Below the pieces are notes generated by a model. The model was not told the DNA's origin and made no database searches. It saw only the letters and a program-made list of their open reading frames with translations. Below are positions 45,091 to 53,073 of a stretch of 64,000 nucleotides of DNA, piece by piece; positions within the stretch are counted from its first letter, which is position 1, and each line of letters begins with the position of its first letter. Made by a program: the position numbers and the translations under genes. The stretch is from Acidimicrobiaceae bacterium (GTDB lineage: Bacteria > Actinomycetota > Acidimicrobiia > Acidimicrobiales > UBA8190). The stretch lies in NCBI GenBank assembly GCA_003151475.1, contig PLXQ01000034.1, positions 183,537 through 247,536 of the forward strand, given 5' to 3'.

Positions 45091-46130
45091 CACTCACCGT
45101 TCTGCCCCTGACGGCCGGTTCGGCCCGTCTCGACGACATCGACGAACCGCCCGTCGCCGACGGGCCCGTGTTGGTGGAGACCCTGGCCGTCGGCGTGTGC
45201 GGAACCGATATCGAGATCACCTCCGGTGCCTACGGATGGCCGCCCCCGGGACGACAGCGCTTGGTGCTCGGCCATGAATCGCTCGGCCGCGTCCTCGAGG
45301 CTCCCGCCGGGGCGTCGGTGGCCGCCGGCGACCTGGTGGTGGGCATCGTCCGTCGGCCCGACCCGGTGCCCTGCGGTAACTGCGCCGTGGGCGAGTGGGA
45401 TTTCTGCCGCAACGGCCAGTACACCGAGCGGGGGATCAAGCAACGCGACGGCTACTGCTCTGAGCGATACCGGATCGAGCCCGACTTCCTGATCAAGATC
45501 GACCCTGCGCTCGGGCGCTGTGGTGTTCTCCTCGAACCGACGAGCGTGGTGGCCAAAGCCTGGGAGCAGGTGGACCGTATCGGCGGCCGCGCCCACTGGG
45601 CTCCGACCACGGCCGTGATCACCGGAGCGGGACCCATCGGACTCCTGGCCGCCCTGATCGGTGTGCAGCGGGGCATGGAGGTCCACGTGCTCGACCAGGT
45701 GACGAGCGGGCTCAAGCCCGACCTGGTCGCCGCCCTCGGGGCGACTTATCACACGGGGAAGGTCGAGGACATCGGCATCGCCCCCGACGTGGTCATCGAG
45801 TGCACCGGGGTGAGCTCGCTCGTGTTCGACGCCATGGAGCACTTGGGTCCGAACGGCGTGCTCTGTCTCACCGGTGTCTCGTCGGGCGGGCGCAGCATCG
45901 ACGTGGACGCCGGGTTGCTCAACCGTTCGCTCGTCCTCTCCAACGAAGCCATCGTCGGATCGGTGAACGCCAACCGCCGGCACTACGAAGCGGCCGCCGC
46001 TGCTCTGGCCAACGCCGACCATGGCTGGTTGGAACGCGTTATCAGCCGGACGGTGCCGCTGGCGAACTTCGCCGACGCGCTCGTCCGTCAACCCGACGAC
46101 GTCAAGGTGGTCATCGAGATCAACACATGA
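45084..46130 (+). CDS. Glucose 1-dehydrogenase-like zinc alcohol dehydrogenase
   Basis: This 348-residue MDR enzyme has the catalytic zinc ligands Cys in VGVCGTDIE near residue 39, His-Glu in VLGHESLG near residue 66 and Glu in LLEPTSVVAKA near residue 150. The structural zinc region CGNCAVGEWDFCRNGQYTERG follows near residues 93-113. The Rossmann motif is GAGPIGLL near residue 183. The YTERGIKQRDGYCSERY segment is typical of archaeal-type glucose 1-dehydrogenases. It would oxidise glucose or another aldose to the lactone, which fits its place after GH15. The start is the third of three duplicated ATGs. Confidence 0.85.
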   Translation: MKALTVLPLTAGSARLDDIDEPPVADGPVLVETLAVGVCGTDIEITSGAYGWPPPGRQRLVLGHESLGRVLEAPAGASVAAGDLVVGIVRRPDPVPCGNCAVGEWDFCRNGQYTERGIKQRDGYCSERYRIEPDFLIKIDPALGRCGVLLEPTSVVAKAWEQVDRIGGRAHWAPTTAVITGAGPIGLLAALIGVQRGMEVHVLDQVTSGLKPDLVAALGATYHTGKVEDIGIAPDVVIECTGVSSLVFDAMEHLGPNGVLCLTGVSSGGRSIDVDAGLLNRSLVLSNEAIVGSVNANRRHYEAAAAALANADHGWLERVISRTVPLANFADALVRQPDDVKVVIEINT

Positions 46131-46166
46131 GCACCGAGACAGATGAGCACGGAGACTCATGAGCAC
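46127..46166 (+). repeat. 16-bp tandem duplication at the dehydrogenase/MBL junction
   Basis: ATGAGCAC occurs at 46127, 46143 and 46159, spaced 16 bases. The first ATG overlaps the dehydrogenase stop (46128-46130), the second opens only a short frame, and the third starts the MBL gene. Confidence 0.9.
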
Positions 46167-47097
46167 TGAGATCGCGCCCGGCGTCATCGAGATCGACACT
46201 CTTCTCGGGGGCTGGGAACGGGTGACGGCCGGGTACCTGCTGACCGGGCCGGCGCCGGTGCTGATAGAGACGGGCAGCCAGAGCTCGGTGCCGGCGCTGC
46301 TCGAGGCCCTGGCCGCGCTCGGCGTCGGGGCCGACGATCTGGCCGGGGTGGCCGTCACCCACATCCACCTCGACCACGCCGGTGGGGTGGGCGATGTGGC
46401 CCGGGCCTTTCCCTCGGCCAGCGTCTACGTCCACGGCAAGGGGGCGCGGCACCTGGTCGACCCCAGCCGGCTCGTCGATTCCGCCGCGCGCGTCTACGGG
46501 CCGCTGCTCGACTCGCTCTACGGCCGTCTCGACCCCACCCCGGCCGAGAGGATCCATGTCCTCGAAGACGGCGAGGAGATCCGGGTGGGTCCCGACCGCG
46601 TCCTCGTCACCGTCGACTCCCCCGGACACGCCAAGCACCACCTGGCCCTGCACGACTCGGCCAGCGGTGTCCTGTTCGCCGGCGACGCCGTCGGTGTCCG
46701 GCTGCCCGATGCCGGGGTGCTCCGGCCGTCGACGCCGCCGCCGGACTTCGATCTGGAGCAGGCCATTCATTCGCTCGGGCGCTTCGCCGAGCGCCGCCCG
46801 GCCGGACTGGCCCTCGCTCATTACGGCCTGGTCCCCGATCCGATCAGCCTGCTCGATGAGGCCCGGGAGACGCTGACGCGCTGGGCCGAGGTGGCCGAGA
46901 AGGCCTGGAAAGAGGGCGCCGACATCGCCGATGCTCTCGACGACGCCTTCGCCGGCGACATGGGCGGCGTCGACCCGGCGCAACGGGAGAAGCTCGAGAC
47001 CCTGAACGGCGTCCACTCGAACGCGGCCGGATTCCGCCGCTGGCTCGAGACGCGCGCCGGCTCCGGAGGGGAAGCGCAGGGCCCGGGCCTGGCATGA
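46159..47097 (+). CDS. Metallo-beta-lactamase-fold hydrolase
   Basis: This 312-residue MBL-fold protein has the metal motif THIHLDHAGGVG near residues 68-79, PGHAKHHLALHD for the later His, FAGDAVGV for the bridging Asp, and ALAHYGLVPDP for the last His. Many such proteins hydrolyse lactones, thioesters or phosphoesters. Its place after a glucose dehydrogenase suggests a gluconolactonase-like role, but this is inference. The start is the third of three duplicated ATGs. A gap of 73 bases separates it from the GH4 gene. Confidence 0.82.
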   Translation: MSTEIAPGVIEIDTLLGGWERVTAGYLLTGPAPVLIETGSQSSVPALLEALAALGVGADDLAGVAVTHIHLDHAGGVGDVARAFPSASVYVHGKGARHLVDPSRLVDSAARVYGPLLDSLYGRLDPTPAERIHVLEDGEEIRVGPDRVLVTVDSPGHAKHHLALHDSASGVLFAGDAVGVRLPDAGVLRPSTPPPDFDLEQAIHSLGRFAERRPAGLALAHYGLVPDPISLLDEARETLTRWAEVAEKAWKEGADIADALDDAFAGDMGGVDPAQREKLETLNGVHSNAAGFRRWLETRAGSGGEAQGPGLA

Positions 47098-47170
47098 TGG
47101 CCCCGTCTCTCGCCACGTCTCGGCGAGGGGTGCGAAGCGCGGAGCAGATACGAGCGGGGAGCTGACGGCC

Positions 47171-48595
47171 ATGCAGGTCACCATCATCGGCGGCGGGAGC
47201 TACCAGTGGTCGCCCAAGCTGATCACCGACCTGCTGGCGGTGGCGCCGCTGGCCGACATGCACCTGGTGCTCGAGGACATCGACCCGGCGCCGCTCGTCA
47301 AGATGGAGGCCTACGCCCGTCTGGCCAACGAGAAGATGGGCACCAAGATGACGGTGGAGACGACCACCGACCAACGGCGCGCCGTCGACGGGGCCGACTT
47401 CGTGATCGTGACCATCTCCACCGGCGGCTTCGAGTCCATGGGCATCGACATCGACATCCCCGCCCGCTACGGCATCCGGCAGTCGGTGGGAGACAGTGTC
47501 GGTCCCGGGGGGATCAGCCGCTCCCTGCGCAACATCCCCATCTTGGTGAGCATCGGCCGGGACATGGAGCAGGGCTGCCCCGACGCCTGGATGCTGAACA
47601 TCACCAACCCCATGACCTGCCTGACCCGGTCGGTCTGCCGGGAGACGACCATCAAGACGGTGGGGCTCTGCCACGAGGTGGGCCACTTCTGCATGGACCT
47701 GGCCATCGCCTTCGGCCGGCCCCACACCGCCGTCCGGCCCACCGTGGTGGGGGTGAACCACTTCCCGGTGATCACCGTCCTCGACATCGACGGAGCCGAC
47801 GGCTTCGCCATGCTGCACGACATGCTCGATGAGCTCGGCGGTCTCGAAGCCCTGCGGCCGGGGCCGGACCGGACCGAGGCGGAGCCCTACAGCCGGGCCG
47901 ACTTCGCCCAGCGGCATGCTCTCAAGCTGACCATGCTGGAGCGCTACGGGGCTCTGCCCGGCGCCGGCGACCGCCATGTGGCGGAGTTCATCCCGTCGGC
48001 GCTGACCGAAGAATCGGGGTGGGGCGAGACATGGGGTTTCGAGCTCACCCCCATGTCGCGCCGGTTGGAGCACCAGGACGAGTTCATCGCCGAGGTCGAT
48101 GCCGTCTTGGCCGGGACGGCCGAGATGCAGACCTGGGACTCGGGCGAGATCGTGGCGCCCGTGATCGACTCGCTCCTGACCGGAACCCCCCGGGAACTGC
48201 CGGTGAACCTGCCCAACAAGGGCCAGTGCCCCGACCTGCCCGACGATGTGGTGGTGGAGTCGATCTGCGTGGTGGACGGCGACGGCATGCGCGGTCGCGA
48301 CGCCGCGCACGCCCCGGCGGCCATCACCGAGTGGGTCCGCCGGCAGGTGGCGGTGCAGGAGCTGACGGTCGAGGCCGCCGTCAGTGGCGACCGGCGGATC
48401 GCCCTGCAGGCCTTCGCCCTCGACCCCCTGGCCGGACGGGGCGATCTGCGGGTCAGCGAACAGATGGCCGACGAGCTGCTGGCCGCCACCGCCCGCTGGC
48501 TGCCGCAATTCCCGCCGGCCCCGTCCTCGTCGGCCCCGTTCGGATCGGCCCCGTCCCGCCGAGCATCGTCAGCGGCGCCGGGTACCTCGTCATGA
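47171..48595 (+). CDS. GH4-family NAD-dependent glycosidase (alpha-glucosidase/galactosidase type)
   Basis: This 474-residue GH4 enzyme has the Rossmann motif IIGGGSYQWSPKLITDLL at the N terminus, a substrate loop VSIGRDMEQGCPDAWMLNITNPMTCLTRSV near residues 122-155 and the metal ligand region GLCHEVGHFCM near residues 164-174. GVNHFPVITVLDIDG is near residue 197. GH4 enzymes use NAD and Mn to cleave glycosides through a 3-keto intermediate. The sugar cannot be fixed from the sequence. It is followed by a dehydrogenase whose start is in a duplicated block. Confidence 0.9.
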   Translation: MQVTIIGGGSYQWSPKLITDLLAVAPLADMHLVLEDIDPAPLVKMEAYARLANEKMGTKMTVETTTDQRRAVDGADFVIVTISTGGFESMGIDIDIPARYGIRQSVGDSVGPGGISRSLRNIPILVSIGRDMEQGCPDAWMLNITNPMTCLTRSVCRETTIKTVGLCHEVGHFCMDLAIAFGRPHTAVRPTVVGVNHFPVITVLDIDGADGFAMLHDMLDELGGLEALRPGPDRTEAEPYSRADFAQRHALKLTMLERYGALPGAGDRHVAEFIPSALTEESGWGETWGFELTPMSRRLEHQDEFIAEVDAVLAGTAEMQTWDSGEIVAPVIDSLLTGTPRELPVNLPNKGQCPDLPDDVVVESICVVDGDGMRGRDAAHAPAAITEWVRRQVAVQELTVEAAVSGDRRIALQAFALDPLAGRGDLRVSEQMADELLAATARWLPQFPPAPSSSAPFGSAPSRRASSAAPGTSS

Positions 48596-48616
48596 AGATC
48601 GGGTCATGAAGATCGG
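48591..48616 (+). repeat. 14-bp tandem duplication at the GH4/dehydrogenase junction
   Basis: ATGAAGATCGG occurs at 48592 and 48606. The first ATG overlaps the GH4 stop (48593-48595) and opens only a five-codon frame; the second starts the dehydrogenase. Confidence 0.9.
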
Positions 48617-49493
48617 ATTCATCGGCCTGGGGGCCATGGGACTGCCCATGACCCGGAACCTGCTGGCCGCCGGCCACGACGTGACGGTCGCCTCCCGGAG
48701 CCGTCCCCCCGTCGACGCCGCTGTCGCCTTGGGCGCCATCGATGCAGGCACTGCCGCGGAGGTGGCCACGGCCGGCGAGGTCATTATCCTCTGTGTCCCC
48801 AACTCCCCCGAGGTGGTCGAGGTGGTCGACGCCATGCTCCCCGCCCTCGGCGCCGGCACCATCGTCGTCGACTGCTCCACCATCGACCCCGATGTGGAGC
48901 GGGCCCAGCACGAGAAGGTGAGCGCCACCGGGGCCCGTTATCTCGACGGCCCCCTCTCGGGGGGAACGGTGGGGGCAGAGAAGGGGACCCTGACGGTGAT
49001 GGTGGGGGGAGACGCCGCCACCTTGGAGGACGCGGGTCCCGCCCTCGACGCCGTGGCCGGACTGGTCGTCCATGTCGGCGGCCCGGGGATGGGCCAGGTG
49101 GTGAAGCTCTGCAACAACCTGATCTACGCCGCGCAGATGGTGGCCACGGCCGAGGCCACCGCCCTGGCTTTGCGCTCCGGAGTGGACATGGCCAAGCTGC
49201 TCGAGGTTCTGCTGCACTCGACCGGCGACTGCACGGCGGTGCGGACCCGGCTGCCTGTGGCCGGCGTGGTGGCCGACAGCCCGGCGTCCAACGGTTGGAA
49301 GCCCGGCTTCATGACCGACCTGATGGCCAAGGATCTCGACCTGGCCCTCGCCTACGGGGCCCGGGCCGGCGTGCCGCTCGTGACCACGGCCACCTCCCGG
49401 CAGGTGCTCACGGCCGCCTCGACCGCCGGTTACGGCCGGGAGGACTTCTCCGCGCTGGCCAAGATCGTCCTGCGCAACGCCGGCGTGGAGTGA
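48606..49493 (+). CDS. Beta-hydroxyacid dehydrogenase (3-hydroxyisobutyrate/tartronate-semialdehyde family)
   Basis: This 295-residue protein has the NAD(P)-binding GFIGLGAMGLPMTRNL start, VDCSTIDPD, the substrate motif LDGPLSGGTVGAEKGTLTVMVGG, and a conserved Lys region GQVVKLCNNLIYAAQ near residue 168. The family reduces tartronate, methylmalonate or succinate semialdehydes and sulfolactaldehyde. In this sugar cluster a semialdehyde reductase role downstream of an aldolase is likely. The following gene starts in its stop (GTGA). Confidence 0.9.
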   Translation: MKIGFIGLGAMGLPMTRNLLAAGHDVTVASRSRPPVDAAVALGAIDAGTAAEVATAGEVIILCVPNSPEVVEVVDAMLPALGAGTIVVDCSTIDPDVERAQHEKVSATGARYLDGPLSGGTVGAEKGTLTVMVGGDAATLEDAGPALDAVAGLVVHVGGPGMGQVVKLCNNLIYAAQMVATAEATALALRSGVDMAKLLEVLLHSTGDCTAVRTRLPVAGVVADSPASNGWKPGFMTDLMAKDLDLALAYGARAGVPLVTTATSRQVLTAASTAGYGREDFSALAKIVLRNAGVE

Positions 49494-50287
49494 CCGGACC
49501 GGCTCCCGACGGCCGGCACCGGCCGTCACTGGCGCGGCTCGCCCCCCCGGCTCTGATCCTGGCCGCCGACCACCGGCCCCGGGCCGTGATGACCATCGAG
49601 GCCTACGGGCCCTATCTCGGCGCCCTCGGCGCCGCGATGGCGCACTGCGACGGCATCCTGGCCAGCCGGCAACCCTTGGAGGACCTGGTGGACTCGGGCG
49701 CCGTCGGCCCCGGGCAGCGGACCTATCTGTCCATCAACCGGACCGGTCTGGCCGGCTCCGCCTTCGAGCTCGACGACCGTCTGGTGACGAGCGTGGCCGC
49801 CGCCGCCGGCGAGGGTTTTACGGGCATCAAGCACATGACCCGGATCGATCTCGGCGACCGCCTGACCGCCCCGGCGCTGGAGCTGCTCGGCCAGGTCATC
49901 GACGATGCCCGGTCGGCCGGGATGGAGGCGATGATCGAGGCGCTCTCGTGGAGCGACGGGACCATGGCCCGGGAGACCGACGCCATCGTGGCCGCCGCCG
50001 TCATCGCCCACGACCTCGGGGCGCCGCTGCTGAAGGTCCCCGTCCCCGACGTCGCCCCCGGCCGGGAGCGGATCGCGGCGGTGGCCCGGGTGGTCGGCTC
50101 CGTCGGCGTGCCCGTGCTCTTTCTCGGCGGTCCCCGCGGTGTTTCGTCGCGTCAGGCGGTGCTCGACGAGGTCCACGACGCCATGGCCGGGGGGGCGGCG
50201 GGGATGGCCATGGGCCGGCTCGTCTTCCAGGACCCCGAGCCGGCCGAGATGGCCCGGCTGGTGGCCGACGCCGTGCACGGCCGCTGA
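49490..50287 (+). CDS. Class I aldolase-like protein (DeoC/LacD/FbaB type)
   Basis: This 265-residue TIM-barrel protein has LARLAPPALILAADHRPRAVM near the N terminus, GFTGIKHMTRIDLGDR near residue 110, IEALSW near residue 151, and the likely Schiff-base Lys in GAPLLKVPVPDVAP near residue 182, followed by VPVLFLGGPRG, the phosphate-binding loop. It fits the FbaB/LacD/DeoC class of lysine aldolases. The substrate is probably a phosphorylated ketose, made by the next gene, a kinase. The GTG at 49490 overlaps the dehydrogenase stop. It lies before a five-fold start-codon repeat. Confidence 0.75.
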   Translation: MTGPAPDGRHRPSLARLAPPALILAADHRPRAVMTIEAYGPYLGALGAAMAHCDGILASRQPLEDLVDSGAVGPGQRTYLSINRTGLAGSAFELDDRLVTSVAAAAGEGFTGIKHMTRIDLGDRLTAPALELLGQVIDDARSAGMEAMIEALSWSDGTMARETDAIVAAAVIAHDLGAPLLKVPVPDVAPGRERIAAVARVVGSVGVPVLFLGGPRGVSSRQAVLDEVHDAMAGGAAGMAMGRLVFQDPEPAEMARLVADAVHGR

Positions 50288-50290
50288 CCG

Positions 50291-50336
50291 CGGGTGACGA
50301 CGGGTGACGACGGGTGACGACGGGTGACGACGGGTG
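50291..50336 (+). repeat. 10-bp tandem repeat (five copies) at the aldolase/kinase junction
   Basis: CGGGTGACGA occurs with GTG codons at 50294, 50304, 50314, 50324 and 50334. The last is the start of the kinase. The aldolase stop is at 50285-50287. Confidence 0.9.
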
Positions 50337-51767
50337 ATCCTCACCCTCGATCTCGGTAGCTCCACCACCAAGGCCGTCGTCTGGGACCCGGGCGGCATCG
50401 GGGCCCGGGGAGAAGCGCCGCTCGAGACGTCGTTCCCGGCCGGCGGGCGCGCCGAGCAGGATCCCGGCCGCTGGTGGCCGGCGGTGGTGGCGGCCTGTGC
50501 CGGGGCCCGGGCCGAGAATCCCGAGGCCTTCGCCGCCGTCGAGGCCGTCGGCTTCGCCGCCGCCCGGCAGACCATCGTGGCTGTGTCGGGCGGCGGGGAG
50601 CCCCTCGGGCCGGCGCTGCTCTGGTCCGACCGGCGGGCCTCGGCCGAGGCCGCCCGCCTGGCCGAGAGCCTCGGGGGTGCCGAATCGGTCCACCGGCTGA
50701 CCGGCGGGGTGCTCGACGGGGCGGCGGTGGCGGCCAAAGCGGCCTGGCTGGCGGCGCACGAGCCCGATCGGCTGGCCGCCAGCCGCTGGCTGCTCACCCC
50801 CCGCGATCTGGCCGTCCTGCAGATGACGGGAAGGCCGGTGACGGACTCGAGCATGGTCTCGGCCGCCGGCCTCAGCGACCGCTCGGGGAAGCTCGTGCCC
50901 GCGCTGGTCGAGGCTCTCGGGCCCCGGCTCCCGGAGATCCTGGCCCCCGGGGCAGTGGCCGGCCCCCTCTTAGCCGGGGCCGCCGCTCAACTGGGCCTCC
51001 GTGGCGGAGTGCCGGTGGTGGTGGGGGCCGGGGACAGGGCGTGTGAGGTTCTCGGCACCGGGGCGCGACCCGAGCGGCCCATGGTCTCGTGGGGGACCAC
51101 GGCCAATTTCTCTGTCCCCGTCGGGGCATTTCCCGATCCCGTGCCCGACGGCCTCATCGTCAGCCGGGCCGCCGTCGAGGGATTTCTCTTGGAGGGCGGT
51201 CTCTCGGCCGCCGGTTCCCTGTTCAGCTGGCTGTCGGGGCTGACCGGGCTCGACCCCGAGACGCTGATGGCCCGGGCCGCGCTTTGCCCCCCCGGCGCCG
51301 GCGGGGTGATCGCCCTGCCCTGGTTCGGCGGGGCCCGGGCCCCCTGGTGGCGCGACGGGGCCCGGGGCGGCTTCGTGGGGCTGAGCTTCGATCACGACGC
51401 CGGCCATCTGGCCCGGGCCGTTCTGGAAGCGGTGGCCCGGGAGGTTCTCCGTTGCCTGCGGATCTCGGCTGCGCCGGCCGCCTCCCTCGCCCTTACCGGC
51501 GCCGATGGCACGAGAGCGCCATGGGCCGAGGTCGTCGGGGCCGTGACCGGGCTTCCCGTTGTCCGGCGCCGCTCCGGTCAGGCCGCCTCGGCCGGGGCCG
51601 CTCTCCTGGCCGCCGCTGCCATCGGCGCCGACTACGAGCTCGACGCAATGGACCCCGTCCTCGACACCGTCGTCCCCGACCGGTCGACCGTCGAGCGCTA
51701 CGCCGAGCTGACCGACGCGGCCGACGCCGCCGCCCGGGCCGTGCTCCCTCTCGGCGACGGCTCGTGA
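50334..51767 (+). CDS. FGGY-family sugar kinase (xylulokinase-like)
   Basis: This 477-residue ASKHA kinase begins LTLDLGSSTTKAVVWDPGG (phosphate-1) and contains VGFAAARQTIVAVSGGG, LWSDRRASAEAARL, GAGDRACEVLGTG (phosphate-2), MVSWGTTANF, and a C-terminal adenosine region LALTGADGTRAPWAEV. The FGGY kinases act on xylulose, gluconate, glycerol, erythritol or similar. No residue reveals the sugar. The GTG at 50334 is the last of five repeated GTGs, so earlier ones would only give short, out-of-frame peptides. It overlaps larA-like by four bases. Confidence 0.87.
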   Translation: MILTLDLGSSTTKAVVWDPGGIGARGEAPLETSFPAGGRAEQDPGRWWPAVVAACAGARAENPEAFAAVEAVGFAAARQTIVAVSGGGEPLGPALLWSDRRASAEAARLAESLGGAESVHRLTGGVLDGAAVAAKAAWLAAHEPDRLAASRWLLTPRDLAVLQMTGRPVTDSSMVSAAGLSDRSGKLVPALVEALGPRLPEILAPGAVAGPLLAGAAAQLGLRGGVPVVVGAGDRACEVLGTGARPERPMVSWGTTANFSVPVGAFPDPVPDGLIVSRAAVEGFLLEGGLSAAGSLFSWLSGLTGLDPETLMARAALCPPGAGGVIALPWFGGARAPWWRDGARGGFVGLSFDHDAGHLARAVLEAVAREVLRCLRISAAPAASLALTGADGTRAPWAEVVGAVTGLPVVRRRSGQAASAGAALLAAAAIGADYELDAMDPVLDTVVPDRSTVERYAELTDAADAAARAVLPLGDGS

Positions 51768-53023
51768 AGGAGGTCCGGCTGGCCTACGGGCGCCAGGGCC
51801 TCGTAGTGCGGGTCCCCGACGACGCCGCGGTGATCAGCCCCACCGATCTGCCGGGGCTCCCCGACGAGGCCGCCGCCGTCCTCGACGCGCTGCGGGCGCC
51901 GATCGCCGGGCCCCCGCTCGGAGATCTGATCCGCAGCGGCGGCCGGGTGGCCGTCGTCTTCCCCGACCTCACCCGACCCATGCCCAACCGGACCGTCTTA
52001 CCGCCGCTGCTGGCCGAGCTCGAGAGACTGGGGGCGGGGCCCGACCGTGTGGCACTGCTCTGTGCCACCGGGACCCACCGCCAAGCCACGGCGCCGGAGA
52101 TGGCCGAGCTGGTGGGCGAGGAGATCGTGCGCCGTTACGGCGTGCATGACCACCGGTCCGACGACGGGGCCCACGTCGAGGTGGGTGTGGTCGACGGCAG
52201 CCGGGTCCTGATCGACCCCCGCTACCTCGAGGCCGAGGTCCGGATCCTGACCGGCTTCGTCGAACCGCACTTCTTCGCCGGCTTCAGCGGCGGACCCAAA
52301 GGGGTCTGTCCCGGCCTGGCCGCCACCGAGACCATCCTGGAGGCGCACTCCCCGGCCCGGATCGCCCACGAGAAGGCCACCTGGCTCGAGACGGTGGGGA
52401 ATCCCGTCCACGACTTCGTCCGCGCCGCCGTGGCCCTGGCCCCGCCCACGCTGTCGGTCGACGTGGCCATCAACAGCCGTCGACAACTGACCGCCGTCTT
52501 CGCCGGGCCTCTGCCCGACGGCCATCGCGCCGCCTGTGCCTTCGTCGAACGGACGGCGGTGCAGCGGGTGGAGGGCCGTTTCGAGGTGGTGCTGTCCACC
52601 AACGCCGGCTTTCCCCTCGACCGGAACCTCTACCAGGCGGTGAAGGGGATGGCGGCGGCCGAGCGGGTGGTGACCGACGGCGGCACCGTGGTGATGGCCG
52701 CCGCCTGTCTCGACGGTCTGCCTGCCGGCGGTGCCTTCGCCCGCCTGCTTGCCGCCGCCGCCGACCGTGACGAGCTGGCCGACGGGACCGGCGCGTCAGA
52801 AGCCGACCGCTGGCAGGTCCAGGTCCTCGGCCGGGTCCTGCGACGCGCGGAGGTCTGGCTGCATACCGACGGCCTCGACGACGACGAGGTGAGCGCCGCC
52901 CACCTACGGCCGGTGGCCGATGTCACCGACGCCGTGGCCGAGGCACTGGCGGCGGCGGGAACGCGGGCCCGGCTCGGCGTTCTGCCTCAGGGCCCGCTCA
53001 CCGTCGTCACCGCCGCGCCCTGA
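51764..53023 (+). CDS. LarA-like nickel-dependent racemase/epimerase
   Basis: This 419-residue LarA/DUF2088 protein has DLTRPMP near residue 68 (the Asp and Arg of the cofactor site), CATGTHRQATAPEM near residue 105 with the catalytic His, and EPHFFAGFSGGPKG near residues 167-180, where the His and the Lys ten residues later match LarA H174 and K184, the lysine that holds the nickel-pincer cofactor. It could epimerise a 2-hydroxyacid or sugar acid. The larB, larC and larE cofactor genes are not in this window. The GTG at 51764 overlaps the kinase stop. Confidence 0.85.
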   Translation: MKEVRLAYGRQGLVVRVPDDAAVISPTDLPGLPDEAAAVLDALRAPIAGPPLGDLIRSGGRVAVVFPDLTRPMPNRTVLPPLLAELERLGAGPDRVALLCATGTHRQATAPEMAELVGEEIVRRYGVHDHRSDDGAHVEVGVVDGSRVLIDPRYLEAEVRILTGFVEPHFFAGFSGGPKGVCPGLAATETILEAHSPARIAHEKATWLETVGNPVHDFVRAAVALAPPTLSVDVAINSRRQLTAVFAGPLPDGHRAACAFVERTAVQRVEGRFEVVLSTNAGFPLDRNLYQAVKGMAAAERVVTDGGTVVMAAACLDGLPAGGAFARLLAAAADRDELADGTGASEADRWQVQVLGRVLRRAEVWLHTDGLDDDEVSAAHLRPVADVTDAVAEALAAAGTRARLGVLPQGPLTVVTAAP

Positions 53024-53073
53024 CGGATCTCGACTGCCCTGACACCCGTGTCAGGGATTACGGTGGTCAAGCT

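Noticed and set aside
48606-50287. Sulfoquinovose (sulfo-EMP) pathway
   Set aside because: A beta-hydroxyacid dehydrogenase and a class I aldolase fit, but there is no sulfoquinovosidase-type GH31, no isomerase and no PfkB kinase; the kinase is FGGY.
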